DNA from: Rhodobacteraceae bacterium PARR1 | GTDB lineage: Bacteria > Pseudomonadota > Alphaproteobacteria > Rhodobacterales > Rhodobacteraceae | Length of the DNA: 39,344 bases | Direction of reading: 5' to 3' | NCBI GenBank assembly: GCA_002256185.1 | Contig: NKIT01000017.1 | Span: 1-39,344 of the forward strand | Shown: one piece after another, positions 24,551 through 32,357 of the stretch | Layout of the letters: each line of letters opens with the position of its first letter | Position numbering within the stretch: position 1 is the first letter of the stretch | Notes under the pieces: model-generated | The model's database searches: none | Told to the model about the DNA's origin: nothing | Seen by the model: the letters and a program-made list of their open reading frames with translations, nothing else | Translations under genes and position numbers: made by a program

Positions 24551-24568
24551 CATGTTAGCGCAAACATG
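24551..24568. promoter_or_regulatory. LacI-type operator upstream of the sugar kinase
   Basis: CATGTTAGCGCAAACATG is an 18-bp palindrome with one mismatched pair and a central GCGC, the layout of LacI-family sugar-repressor sites (consensus-like form ATGTTAGCGCTAACAT). It lies 45 nt before the kinase start codon, where it could block the promoter. No LacI gene is in the window. Confidence 0.6.
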
Positions 24569-24592
24569 TGCTCCATCGGCCCTTCATCTTGG

Positions 24593-24633
24593 CCCAAATA
24601 CCCCGGGGGTGCGGGGGCTGGCCCCCGCCGCCG
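24593..24633 (+). repeat. Interspersed intergenic hairpin repeat, copy 4
   Basis: The core is CCCAAATACCCCGGGGGT, with one change in the AAATATCC box, followed by GCGGGGG/CCCCCGC around CTGG (24612-24629). It lies between purC and the kinase gene, both on the minus strand, and adjoins the purC stop. Confidence 0.72.
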
Positions 24634-24638
24634 ACAGG

Positions 24639-25613
24639 TCAGACAAACCAGCGCGTCAAATTCCCGCGCACCCGCTCCAGCACGCTTGCCCCGGTCACGT
24701 CCTGCACAAAGCCCGCCCCGGTGATGGCGGCAAAGGCATCGGCATAGACCTTGGCGGTTTTCGCGATCATCTCGGCCGGGATGTCCGGGATCGGATCGCT
24801 GTAGGGGTCGCAGCGTTCGGCCACCCAAGACCGGATCACATCCTTGTCAAAACTCGGCGGGCGGCCCCCGCTGGCAAAGGCCGCGTCATAGCCATCCGCA
24901 ATCCAGTAGCGGCTGGAATCGGGCGTGTGGATTTCATCGGCCAGCAGGATATTGCCCGCCGCGTCGGTGCCGAATTCGTATTTGGTATCCACAAGGATCA
25001 GCCCGCGTTCCGCCGCCATCGCCTGCCCCCGCGCGAACAGCGCCAGTGCCTTGGCCGAAACCTCATCCCACTGCGCTTGGGTCAAAAGCCCCTGCGCCAC
25101 GATATCCTCGGCGGTCAAGGGTTCATCATGACCGCCGTCAAAGGCCTTGGAGGTCGGCGTGATGATCGGTGCAGGCAGCGCCTGATTGTCGTGCAACCCA
25201 TCGGGCAGGACATGGCCATACATCGCGCGCTGGCCCCTTTTATACAGCGTCAGCACAGATGTCCCGGTGGTTCCCGCCAGATAGCCGCGCACCACGATCT
25301 CGACCGGCAGGATGGTCAGCTTCTTGCCGATCACCACATTCGGGTCAGGATAGGCCAGCACATGATTGCCGCAGATATCGCCCGTATGGTCAAACCAGAA
25401 CCGCGCCACCTGCGTCAGCACCTGCCCTTTGCCGGGGATCGCCGCCAAAATGCGATCAAAGGCCGAAATCCGATCACTTGAGATCAGGATGCGCGCGCCC
25501 TCGGGAAACTCCGCACTCGCGGGCAGGTCATAGCAATCGCGCACCTTGCCGAAATAGGGATTGGGCAACTCGGCGATGCGCGCCTCGGGAAGGATGCGGC
25601 CAAGGTCGATCAT
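24639..25613 (-). CDS. purC: Phosphoribosylaminoimidazole-succinocarboxamide synthase (long, Ade1-like form)
   Basis: SAICAR synthetase joins CAIR and aspartate with ATP in purine synthesis. The 324-residue protein shows [39 protein letters not shown] and [13 protein letters not shown], all family motifs. It is clearly longer than the usual bacterial PurC of about 240-255 residues and resembles the yeast Ade1 form. Rhodobacteraceae often also carry the short form elsewhere, which this window cannot show. GGAGG lies before ATG 25613; the frame's more upstream start has no ribosome site. It is not in a pur operon here. Confidence 0.93.
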   Translation of the reverse strand: MIDLGRILPEARIAELPNPYFGKVRDCYDLPASAEFPEGARILISSDRISAFDRILAAIPGKGQVLTQVARFWFDHTGDICGNHVLAYPDPNVVIGKKLTILPVEIVVRGYLAGTTGTSVLTLYKRGQRAMYGHVLPDGLHDNQALPAPIITPTSKAFDGGHDEPLTAEDIVAQGLLTQAQWDEVSAKALALFARGQAMAAERGLILVDTKYEFGTDAAGNILLADEIHTPDSSRYWIADGYDAAFASGGRPPSFDKDVIRSWVAERCDPYSDPIPDIPAEMIAKTAKVYADAFAAITGAGFVQDVTGASVLERVRGNLTRWFV

Positions 25614-25792
25614 CGGGGCCTCCGCTGGGTTCGGGATGGCCGCGTCATGGGCCGGGGGGGCGGGAAAGTCAACGGGGCGGGGCAGAGCGGCGTTGCAGTT
25701 GCCACGTCCAGCCGCCACACTGTCCGGCGGGGGCCGAAGAATAACCTGTGGCCCCGGTTCCTTTTGTTTTCCTGCAGCACGCCGGTGTGCCC

Positions 25793-26215
25793 ATGTCCGT
25801 CACCCTTGCCTTCGTGATCGCAGAGATTGGCCAACTGGATGATCCGACCCGGCGCAAGCTCAGCCTGCCCGATGCGGCCCTGATCCGGCGCTATGAGGCC
25901 GCGACAGGGTTCACCTTTTCCGCAGACTATCGGCTGTTCCTTATGACGGTCTCCAATGCCTTCGTTGGCACGCTTGACCCGCTGATCCTGAGTGACGCGA
26001 TGGGTGGCACGCATGGTGAAATGTTGACCACCTTACAAGAGGCACGCGCCGCAGGGATCCCACCCGATTGGCTGCCGATCTGCGCGGACAATGGCGATTA
26101 CTACTGCCTGACTCCGGCGGGCACCGTCAGGTTCTGGAGCCATAACGGATCAACAAGCGAAGCATGGCCGGATTTGGCAACCTGGGCATGGGAGGTCTGG
26201 GTTTCGGGCAACTGA
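25793..26215 (+). CDS. SMI1/KNR4 (SUKH) family protein
   Basis: This 140-residue protein has the SUKH fold signature: [31 protein letters not shown] near the N-terminus and [26 protein letters not shown] in the middle, ending WEVWV. In bacteria many SUKH proteins are immunity proteins against contact-dependent or polymorphic toxins; others have unknown housekeeping roles. No toxin gene is adjacent. ATG 25793 is chosen; a GTG at 25748 would add 15 residues. No strong ribosome site is seen for either start. It is divergent from purC. Confidence 0.8.
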   Translation: MSVTLAFVIAEIGQLDDPTRRKLSLPDAALIRRYEAATGFTFSADYRLFLMTVSNAFVGTLDPLILSDAMGGTHGEMLTTLQEARAAGIPPDWLPICADNGDYYCLTPAGTVRFWSHNGSTSEAWPDLATWAWEVWVSGN

Positions 26216-26321
26216 CGGTCTAAGGTTGGCCCGGTTGCGGTGGCGTCACCCCGCCTTCTTCAGCAGGGCTGTGCTGCCCTTTGAACCCGACCTCGCGCCA
26301 TCGCACAGGGAGAAAACCGCC

Positions 26322-26999
26322 ATGACCATCACCACCCTCGTCTTTGACGCCTACGGCACGCTGTTCGACGTCACCGGGGCCGCGCGGCTGGCGGCAGCAA
26401 CGCCAGAGGGGGCAATATTGGGCGACCGCTGGCCGCTTTTGGCGGCGGAATGGCGGCGCAAGCAGTTGGAATACACATGGCAACGCGCCATCTCAGGGGC
26501 CCATGCGGCCTTTGACGTGGTGACGGCAGAGGCGCTGGATTGGGCGCTGGAGGCGATGAGCCTCTCCGCCCCCGCGCTGCGCACGCGTCTTTTGGCGCTT
26601 TATGATGAACTCCCCGCCTTCCCTGAGGTGTTGGACGTCCTGACCAACCTGCACGGCACGGGCTACCGGCTGGCGATCCTGTCCAACGGCTCGCCCCGGA
26701 TGCTGGCCAGCCTGACCGCTGCGGCGGGGCTTCAGGCGCTGATCCATGACCTTTTGTCCGTCGAATCCGTGCGCGTCTACAAACCCGATTTCCGGGTTTA
26801 TGCCATGGTAGAGCCCGCCTTGGGTGTGAAACCGCGCCAAGTGCTGTTCATATCCGCCAATGGCTGGGACATTGCGGGGGCAACAAGGTTCGGCTTCAAC
26901 ACGGCATGGGTCAACCGCACGGGCCAACCGATGGACCGTCTGCCGCAAGGCCCCAAACATATCCTCCGCGACCTGACAGGGGTGCCGCAATGCCTATGA
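26322..26999 (+). CDS. Haloacid dehalogenase, type II (L-2-haloacid dehalogenase-like)
   Basis: The 225-residue protein has the full active-site set of L-2-haloacid dehalogenases: nucleophile Asp9 in VFDAYGTLFD, Ser121-Asn122 in LSNGSP, Lys154 and Tyr160 in VYKPDFRVY, and Ser178, Asn180 and Asp183 in ISANGWD. The spacing equals that of the characterised L-DEX enzymes shifted by three residues. It would hydrolyse 2-haloalkanoic acids to 2-hydroxy acids. AGGGAGA lies upstream of the ATG. Its TGA overlaps the next gene, and the following four genes are metabolic, so a peripheral catabolic operon is likely. Confidence 0.88.
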   Translation: MTITTLVFDAYGTLFDVTGAARLAAATPEGAILGDRWPLLAAEWRRKQLEYTWQRAISGAHAAFDVVTAEALDWALEAMSLSAPALRTRLLALYDELPAFPEVLDVLTNLHGTGYRLAILSNGSPRMLASLTAAAGLQALIHDLLSVESVRVYKPDFRVYAMVEPALGVKPRQVLFISANGWDIAGATRFGFNTAWVNRTGQPMDRLPQGPKHILRDLTGVPQCL

Positions 27000-27817
27000 C
27001 CTTTCCCGCCCGCGATGGCGCGCTGCTGGCCTACCGGGATGAGGGCGCGGGTTTACCCCTTCTGTGCCTCGCCGGCCTGACCCGCACGATGGCGGATTTC
27101 GACTACATGATCCCGCACCTGCCCGCAGGCATTCGCTTGATCCGCATGGATTATCGCGGGCGTGGGGAAAGCCGGTGGACAGGGGCAGCGACCTATACCG
27201 TCTTGCAAGAGGCGCAGGATGCGCTGGCGCTGCTCGATCATCTGGGCGTGGCCAAGGCGGCGGTGATTGGCACCTCACGCGGGGGCCTGATCGGGATGGT
27301 GCTGGCGGCGATGGCCAAGGATCGGCTCTTGGGCCTGTGCCTGAACGATATCGGCCCGGTGATCGAGCGCGACGGGTTGGCCAAGATCAAGGACTATGTC
27401 GGGCGCAATCCCGTCTCAAAGACGCATGCAGCGCTGGCCGCGTCCATGCCGCGCACGATGGCAGGCTTTGCCAAGGTTCCAGAAAGCCGCTGGATGGAGG
27501 AAGCCGTAAAGCACTACCACGCCACCGAAACGGGGCTGAAAGTCACCTATGACCCGACCCTGCGCGACAGTTTCCTTGCCGCCTTCGATGGCCCGCCTGT
27601 TGATATGTGGCCTTTGTGGCAGGCCACAGCCGGGCTACCCGTCGCGCTGATCCGGGGGGCGAACTCTGACCTCTTGTCCCTCGAAACCGTAGCCCAGATG
27701 CAGGCCATCCGCCCCGACCTGATCTTTGCCGATGTCCCAGACCGCGCCCATATCCCCTTTCTGGATGAGCCTGAGTCTGTCTCTGTCCTCCACCACTTCC
27801 TCAAGGCCGTTGCATGA
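26990..27817 (+). CDS. Alpha/beta hydrolase
   Basis: This 275-residue hydrolase has the nucleophile elbow GTSRGG, the oxyanion segment LCLAGLTRTMADF, a late Asp in RGANSDLLS and a catalytic His in PDRAHIPFLDEP. The substrate is not predictable; relatives cleave esters, lactones or C-C bonds. AGGGG is 8 nt upstream of ATG 26990; the second ATG at 26996 forms an ATGA overlap with the dehalogenase stop. The 3' end overlaps the dehydratase start by four bases, so the three genes are co-translated. Confidence 0.87.
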   Translation: MPMTFPARDGALLAYRDEGAGLPLLCLAGLTRTMADFDYMIPHLPAGIRLIRMDYRGRGESRWTGAATYTVLQEAQDALALLDHLGVAKAAVIGTSRGGLIGMVLAAMAKDRLLGLCLNDIGPVIERDGLAKIKDYVGRNPVSKTHAALAASMPRTMAGFAKVPESRWMEEAVKHYHATETGLKVTYDPTLRDSFLAAFDGPPVDMWPLWQATAGLPVALIRGANSDLLSLETVAQMQAIRPDLIFADVPDRAHIPFLDEPESVSVLHHFLKAVA

Positions 27818-28785
27818 CCGACATCGCGCTGATCCGCGCGGCAGCGTCCCGCATGGCCGGGGCCGTGGTGAAAACGCCGCTTCTGTCCGCGCCGCTTCTG
27901 GACCGGATCGCCGGGCGGCGGGTGCTGGTGAAGGCAGAGTGTCTGCAAGTCACCGGCTCGTTCAAGTTGCGCGGCGCTTGGGCGGCACTGTCGGCGCTGC
28001 CCGAAGACATTCGCGCGTGCGGGGTGATCGCCTATTCGTCCGGCAACCATGCCCAAGGCGTGGCCTTGGCCGCTGCGCGTCACGGTGTGCCTGCGGTGAT
28101 CGTGATGCCCGCCGATGCCCCCGCCATCAAGATCGCCAACACCCGTGCCTACGGGGCCGAGGTGATCCTCTATGACCGCGCCACCGAGGACCGCGATGCC
28201 ATCGGCGCAGCGCTTGTGACGGAACGCGGCCTGACACTTGTCAAACCCTATGACGACGCGCAAGTGATCGCGGGTCAAGGGTCCGTCGGGTTGGAAATTG
28301 CCACCGAGGCCGCCGCCCTTGGCCTGCGTGAGGGCGCGGTGGTCACCTGCTGCGGCGGTGGCGGTCTGGCGGCTGGCATCGCACTGGCGCTTGAGGCGGA
28401 CTCCCCCGGCCTGCGCCTGCACACGGCGGAACCGACAGGGTTCGACGACATGGCGCGGTCGCTGGCGACGGGGACCATCCAGCGCAACGAACGGCTGAAA
28501 GGTTCAATCTGCGACGCCATCCTGACCCCGCAGCCCGGTGCCCTGACCTTTCCCATTTTGCAAAGGCTCGCCGGTCCGGGTCAGGTGGTCACGGACCTTG
28601 AGGCATTGCAGGCCGTCGCCCTCGCCTTTCGCCATTTGCATATCGTGCTGGAACCCGGCGGCGCTGTGGCGCTGGCCGCCGCCCTCTTCCGCCCCGACCT
28701 GCCACAGACCGTCATCTCCGTCGCCACAGGCGGCAACACCGATGCCGAGATGTTCCGCCGCGCGCTTGCCACCCTCGACGCCTGA
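27814..28785 (+). CDS. Threonine/serine dehydratase, PLP fold type II
   Basis: The 323-residue enzyme has the PLP-lysine motif GSFKLRGA, the SSGNHAQGVALAA segment that grips the substrate carboxylate, and the phosphate-binding glycine loop CGGGGLAAG. It lacks the C-terminal ACT-type regulatory domain of biosynthetic IlvA, so it is a short catabolic-type enzyme: threonine or serine to oxo-acid and ammonia, or a related hydroxyaspartate lyase. It begins in an ATGA overlap with the hydrolase gene. Confidence 0.88.
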   Translation: MTDIALIRAAASRMAGAVVKTPLLSAPLLDRIAGRRVLVKAECLQVTGSFKLRGAWAALSALPEDIRACGVIAYSSGNHAQGVALAAARHGVPAVIVMPADAPAIKIANTRAYGAEVILYDRATEDRDAIGAALVTERGLTLVKPYDDAQVIAGQGSVGLEIATEAAALGLREGAVVTCCGGGGLAAGIALALEADSPGLRLHTAEPTGFDDMARSLATGTIQRNERLKGSICDAILTPQPGALTFPILQRLAGPGQVVTDLEALQAVALAFRHLHIVLEPGGAVALAAALFRPDLPQTVISVATGGNTDAEMFRRALATLDA

Positions 28786-28802
28786 TCCTCGGAAAGCCCT
28801 TT

Positions 28803-29441
28803 ATGCCCGCCGTTTTCCTGCCCGACCTGCGCCTGAACGCTGAAATTTCCGGCCCCACCGATGGCCCCGCCCTTGTGCTGATCCATGCGCTGGGAACCGA
28901 CCTGCATCTGTGGGATGACCTTATCCCGCTGCTGCCGCCCACCCTGCGCACTCTGCGCTTTGACCTGCGCGGGCATGGCGCGTCCGACGTGCCCCACGCC
29001 CCCTATGCGATGGGGACATTGATCCGTGACACCGAACGGCTGATGGATCACTTCGCCGTCAAGGATGCCGTGGTGCTTGGCGTCTCGCTCGGCGGGTTGA
29101 TCGCCCAAGGGCTGGCAGTCAAACGGCTGGACCTTGTGCGCGGGCTGGTGCGCCGCGCGCGTCTGACGGACATGAACCCCGAGGGCTGGTGCGGCTGCGC
29201 CGCCGCCATAGCGGGCACCGACTTTTATCAAACCACCGCCACCCTGCGCCTGCCCACACTGGTCTTTGCCGGGGCCAATGACGCCGCCACCCCGCCTGAC
29301 CTCGTGCGCGAAACCGCCGAATTGATCCCCGGCCACCGCTTCCAGCTTTTGCGCCGCGCAGGGCACCTGCCGATGGTGGAAAAACCCGCCGAATATGCCG
29401 CCGTCCTGACCGCCTTTCTGGACAGCATCGGCCACGCCTGA
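28803..29441 (+). CDS. 3-oxoadipate enol-lactonase-like alpha/beta hydrolase, lid deleted
   Basis: The protein resembles PcaD: opening LVLIHALGTDLHLWDDL, nucleophile elbow GVSLGG, WCGCAAAIAGTDFYQTTATLRLPTLVFAG, acid residue in GANDAATPP and catalytic His in RRAGHLPMVE. It has only 212 residues against about 260 for the family. After LDLVRGLV the usual LSNTAA-type lid region (some 50-60 residues) is missing and the text resumes at RRARLTDMNPEGW. The frame is kept. The lid normally covers the lactone site, so activity is doubtful or altered. No pca genes are nearby. Confidence 0.8.
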   Translation: MPAVFLPDLRLNAEISGPTDGPALVLIHALGTDLHLWDDLIPLLPPTLRTLRFDLRGHGASDVPHAPYAMGTLIRDTERLMDHFAVKDAVVLGVSLGGLIAQGLAVKRLDLVRGLVRRARLTDMNPEGWCGCAAAIAGTDFYQTTATLRLPTLVFAGANDAATPPDLVRETAELIPGHRFQLLRRAGHLPMVEKPAEYAAVLTAFLDSIGHA

Positions 29442-29510
29442 TCCAAAAGCGGCACCCCCGCGTCGCAAACCACCACGCCCCCCAATCCTTCCGCGCCTAG
29501 CGTCTTCTCT

Positions 29511-29554
29511 GTTCAAATATCCTCGGGGGGTCCGGGGGGCTGACGGCCCCCCGG
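29511..29554 (+). repeat. Interspersed intergenic hairpin repeat, copy 5
   Basis: The core GTTCAAATATCCTCGGGGGG is followed by a perfect 8-bp stem CCGGGGGG/CCCCCCGG with a 7-nt loop (29532-29554). It lies between the enol-lactonase-like gene and the enolase-superfamily gene and may act as a terminator. Confidence 0.78.
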
Positions 29555-29581
29555 CCTTGCCGCCAAAGCGACGGTGGGACC

Positions 29582-30820
29582 ATGAAGCTGAAAGACCTTG
29601 AAATCTTCGTCGTGGCCCCGCCCTTTCCGGGCTGGGGCGGGCGCTACTGGATCTTCCCGAAACTGACCACCGACACCGGCATTGTGGGGTACGGCGAGTG
29701 CTATGCCTCAACCGTCGGGCCAAAGGCGATGCGCGCAGTGATCGAGGATGTGTTCGAACGCCACATGCTGGGCGAAAACCCCGAGAACATCGAACTCATG
29801 TTCCGCCGCGCCTATTCGGCAGGCTTCACCCAACGCCCCGACCCCACCGTGATGGGCGCGTTTTCAGGGCTAGAGATTGCCTGCTGGGACATCTTGGGCA
29901 AGGCGCGCAACCGCCCGGTCTATGCCCTTTTGGGCGGCAAGATGAAAGACCGCATCCGGTCTTACACCTACCTTTACCCCGAACCCGGCAAGGAAAGCGC
30001 CGAATTCTGGGTGGACCCCGATGCCGCCGCCGAAGCCGCGCTGCGGTTTGCCGATATGGGCTTTACGGCAGTCAAATTTGACCCCGCCGGTCCCTATACC
30101 ATCCGTGGCGGCCATGAACCGGCGATGAGCGACATCACCCGCTCTGTCGCCTTCTGCAAGGCGATCCGCGCGGCTGTCGGGGATCGCGTCGACTTGCTCT
30201 TTGGCACCCACGGCCAATTCACCACCCCCGGCGCCATCCGCATGGGACGCGAATTGGAACCCTACAACCCGCTCTGGTACGAAGAACCGATCCCGCCGGA
30301 TAACTTGTTGGAATTCGCCGAAGTCGCCAAATCCGTGCGCGTGCCGCTGGCAACCGGTGAACGCCTGACCACCAAGTACGAATTCGGTGCCCTGCTGCGC
30401 CACGGCGGGGTGAAAATCCTGCAACCCGCCCTTGGCCGCGTGGGCGGCATCTGGGAGGCCAAAAAAATCGCCGCAATGGCCGAGATTTTCAACGCCGAAA
30501 TGGCCCCGCACCTCTACGCTGGTCCCGTGGAATGGGCGGCCAACGTGCATCTGTCGGCCTCGATCCCCAACCTCTTGATCGCCGAGACGATCGAGACCGG
30601 CGGGGCCTTCCACCAGAAACTGATCAAGAATTCGATCAAATGGGAGGACGGCTACATCCTGCCGCCCGAAGCCCCCGGTCTGGGCATCGAGTTCGACGAA
30701 GATGTGGCACGCGCCCACCCGTTCACAGGCACCGGCCTGCACCTGCAAATGCAAGAGGCCCCCTGCGACTACCGCAACGGCAACCGTTTTGAGGGCGGCG
30801 CACCCAGCATGCCGACCTGA
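29582..30820 (+). CDS. Mandelate racemase/muconate lactonising enzyme family (enolase superfamily) dehydratase
   Basis: The 412-residue protein has the enolase-superfamily layout: an N-terminal capping domain (VGYGECYASTVGPKAM) and a TIM barrel with the second-strand Lys in AVKFDP, a metal-ligand region at DLLFGTHGQFT, EEP in WYEEPIPPDN, GER in ATGERLTTKYEF, and the His in MAPHLYAGPVEWAA. The overall pattern is closest to sugar-acid dehydratases such as galactonate dehydratase. It would remove water from an aldonic acid to give a 2-keto-3-deoxy acid; the exact sugar acid is unknown. No ribosome site is strong. A GC hairpin follows. Confidence 0.88.
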   Translation: MKLKDLEIFVVAPPFPGWGGRYWIFPKLTTDTGIVGYGECYASTVGPKAMRAVIEDVFERHMLGENPENIELMFRRAYSAGFTQRPDPTVMGAFSGLEIACWDILGKARNRPVYALLGGKMKDRIRSYTYLYPEPGKESAEFWVDPDAAAEAALRFADMGFTAVKFDPAGPYTIRGGHEPAMSDITRSVAFCKAIRAAVGDRVDLLFGTHGQFTTPGAIRMGRELEPYNPLWYEEPIPPDNLLEFAEVAKSVRVPLATGERLTTKYEFGALLRHGGVKILQPALGRVGGIWEAKKIAAMAEIFNAEMAPHLYAGPVEWAANVHLSASIPNLLIAETIETGGAFHQKLIKNSIKWEDGYILPPEAPGLGIEFDEDVARAHPFTGTGLHLQMQEAPCDYRNGNRFEGGAPSMPT

Positions 30821-30833
30821 TCAAGACACCAAA

Positions 30834-30856
30834 GGCCCGCGCGACAAACGCGGGCC
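30834..30856 (+). terminator. Hairpin downstream of the enolase-superfamily gene
   Basis: GGCCCGCG (30834-30841) pairs perfectly with CGCGGGCC (30849-30856) around a 7-nt loop. There is no T-run, but it is 13 nt after the stop and is a likely transcription end. Confidence 0.6.
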
Positions 30857-30930
30857 GAACGGCACACAAGCGCAAACAGGCACAAGCCTTGGCTTGTCAG
30901 GCGCAATGTCGGATTTGGCTGGGAATACAT

Positions 30931-31006
<76 letters not shown>

Positions 31007-31017
31007 AATGCGCGGTG

Positions 31018-31046
31018 TGTGTCGCGCATTGGGCGGGGGATGTCAA
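31018..31046 (-). promoter_or_regulatory. Putative promoter of tRNA-Ala
   Basis: On the minus strand TTGACA (31046-31041, full match) is followed 17 nt later by GACACA (31023-31018), a weak -10. The predicted start is close to 31010, just upstream of the mature tRNA end at 31006. Confidence 0.45.
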
Positions 31047-31092
31047 GACTTCGGGCCGGGATTGACGGGCCCAAGCGCAGGATTGACCCTAC

Positions 31093-31138
31093 CGCGTCAG
31101 CGCAAGTTATCCCTGCGCGTCAGCGCAAGTTATCCCTG
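31093..31138. repeat. Perfect 23-bp tandem duplication over the trxC 3' end
   Basis: Two identical 23-nt units begin CGCGTCAGCGCAAGTTATCC at 31093 and 31116. The second unit holds the last codons and the TGA of trxC; the first is a copy placed after the stop. Confidence 0.85.
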
Positions 31139-31593
31139 ACAAATGCCGCGATCTCTGCCGCCGGGCGGGCACCGGCCAGACGCGCCACCTCACGCCCTTT
31201 GCGATAGAGCACCAGGGCAGGGATGCCCCTTATCCCGGCACGCGCGGCGATGGCGGGGTAGTCTTCGGTGTTCAGCTTGGCCAGACGCGCCAGCGGGACC
31301 AGTTGCTTTGCTGCCTTGGCGAATTCAGGTGCCATCGCGCGGCAAGGACCGCACCATGGCGCCCAATAGTCCACCAACAGCGGCAGGTCGTCGCGGATCG
31401 CCTTGTCATGTGCTGCGGCATCCAGATCATGCACCCGCCCGTCATGCAGCGCAGCCCCGCAGACCCCGCATTTCGGCCCCGCCGCCATCCGTGCCACGGG
31501 CACGCGGTTCGCCTGACCACAAGCGGCACAGGTCAGGCGCAGGGCATCTGTGGTCTGGCCATTGGTCTGGCTGGTCGTGGTCTTGCTGTTCAT
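31120..31593 (-). CDS. trxC: Thioredoxin 2 with N-terminal zinc ribbon
   Basis: TrxC is a cytoplasmic thiol-disulfide reductase induced by oxidative stress in other bacteria. The 157-residue protein has an N-terminal zinc site with Cys22/Cys25 (CAAC) and Cys42/Cys45 (CGVC), then a thioredoxin domain with the redox motif WCGPC (Cys81, Cys84) and the cis-Pro in GIRGIPALVLY. This is the standard TrxC layout, slightly longer at the N-terminus. The 3' end, including the stop, lies in a 23-bp tandem duplication. It is upstream of the tRNA-Ala gene on the same strand. Confidence 0.95.
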   Translation of the reverse strand: MNSKTTTSQTNGQTTDALRLTCAACGQANRVPVARMAAGPKCGVCGAALHDGRVHDLDAAAHDKAIRDDLPLLVDYWAPWCGPCRAMAPEFAKAAKQLVPLARLAKLNTEDYPAIAARAGIRGIPALVLYRKGREVARLAGARPAAEIAAFVRDNLR

Positions 31594-31658
31594 GGCAGGG
31601 GCCCTTCACATTCTACCAACCGAATGTGTGTCCACCCCCGGCCTGCGGCAAGGGGCGC

Positions 31659-31982
31659 TCAAAAGAAATCGGTCTCGATCTCTGACACGTCAATTCCGAG
31701 CGCTTCCAACCCGGCCTCAAGGTTCTCGGCCAGATGCGGCATGCCCATTAGATACTGGTCCGTGGGCACCGTCGCCTCGGCATAGGCGGTTTCCAGCGCC
31801 TCATCGTAATCTTCGGGCTCATAGGTGCCACGCCCAACCCAGGCAATGGCGGTCAGATGCGCCTTTTCGTCATCGTTCAGCGCGTCGATGAAGGCGTGCA
31901 GTTCTTCTTCCCCGGCATCGCCTTCGCGGAACTGAAAGATGATCTGGGCAACTTTTTCAGGACTGATGTCGATGTCTGGCAT
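31659..31982 (-). CDS. DUF3775 domain protein
   Basis: This acidic 107-residue protein matches DUF3775, a small uncharacterised alphaproteobacterial family. Conserved pieces are DEKAHLTAIAWVGRGTYEPEDY and TDQYLMGMPHLAENLEAGLEALG. It is probably soluble and helical. No function is known. AAGGAG lies upstream of the ATG. It is on the same strand as azlCD and trxC but separated by gaps of about 55-65 bp. Confidence 0.85.
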   Translation of the reverse strand: MPDIDISPEKVAQIIFQFREGDAGEEELHAFIDALNDDEKAHLTAIAWVGRGTYEPEDYDEALETAYAEATVPTDQYLMGMPHLAENLEAGLEALGIDVSEIETDFF

Positions 31983-32036
31983 GGCGGACTCCTTGATGGC
32001 TGATGGTCATTCTAACGGCAGCATCCTGCCAGCGTG

Positions 32037-32357
32037 TTAAAACGTCCCCGACATGGTGGCCAGCGCATAGGCAAGCGATCCGCCCAAGGTGGCAATCACC
32101 ACCGACCGCCGCCACAGCCACAGCGCCACAACGGATGCCACGCCCGCGATCAGCGGCACGACCTGCGCCGCCAGCGCCATCGGAAGGAGCGAGGCCACGA
32201 CCAGCGTGGCAATCGCCGCAGGGCCAGTGGCCGACAGGAACCGCGCCAAGGGCCCCGTCCCCTGCCCGGCCCCGCGTGACAGACGCGTCGGGCCGTAGCG
32301 GAACGCCCAATTCGCCGCGCCCACCATCAGCGCAAGGATCAGGATATGCAGGCTCAT
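32037..32357 (-). CDS. azlD: AzlD family branched-chain amino acid export subunit
   Basis: This 106-residue membrane protein has four hydrophobic segments, typical of AzlD, the small partner of AzlC. Together they export branched-chain amino acids and related compounds. MSLHILILALMVGAANWAFRYGP and FLSATGPAAIATLVVASLLP are family features. Its ATG is in a four-base overlap with the azlC stop, so it is made together with AzlC. Confidence 0.9.
   Translation of the reverse strand: MSLHILILALMVGAANWAFRYGPTRLSRGAGQGTGPLARFLSATGPAAIATLVVASLLPMALAAQVVPLIAGVASVVALWLWRRSVVIATLGGSLAYALATMSGTF

Noticed and set aside
31093-31138. CRISPR-like repeat
   Set aside because: Only two units lie directly adjacent without spacers, and one encodes the trxC end; there are no cas genes in the window.
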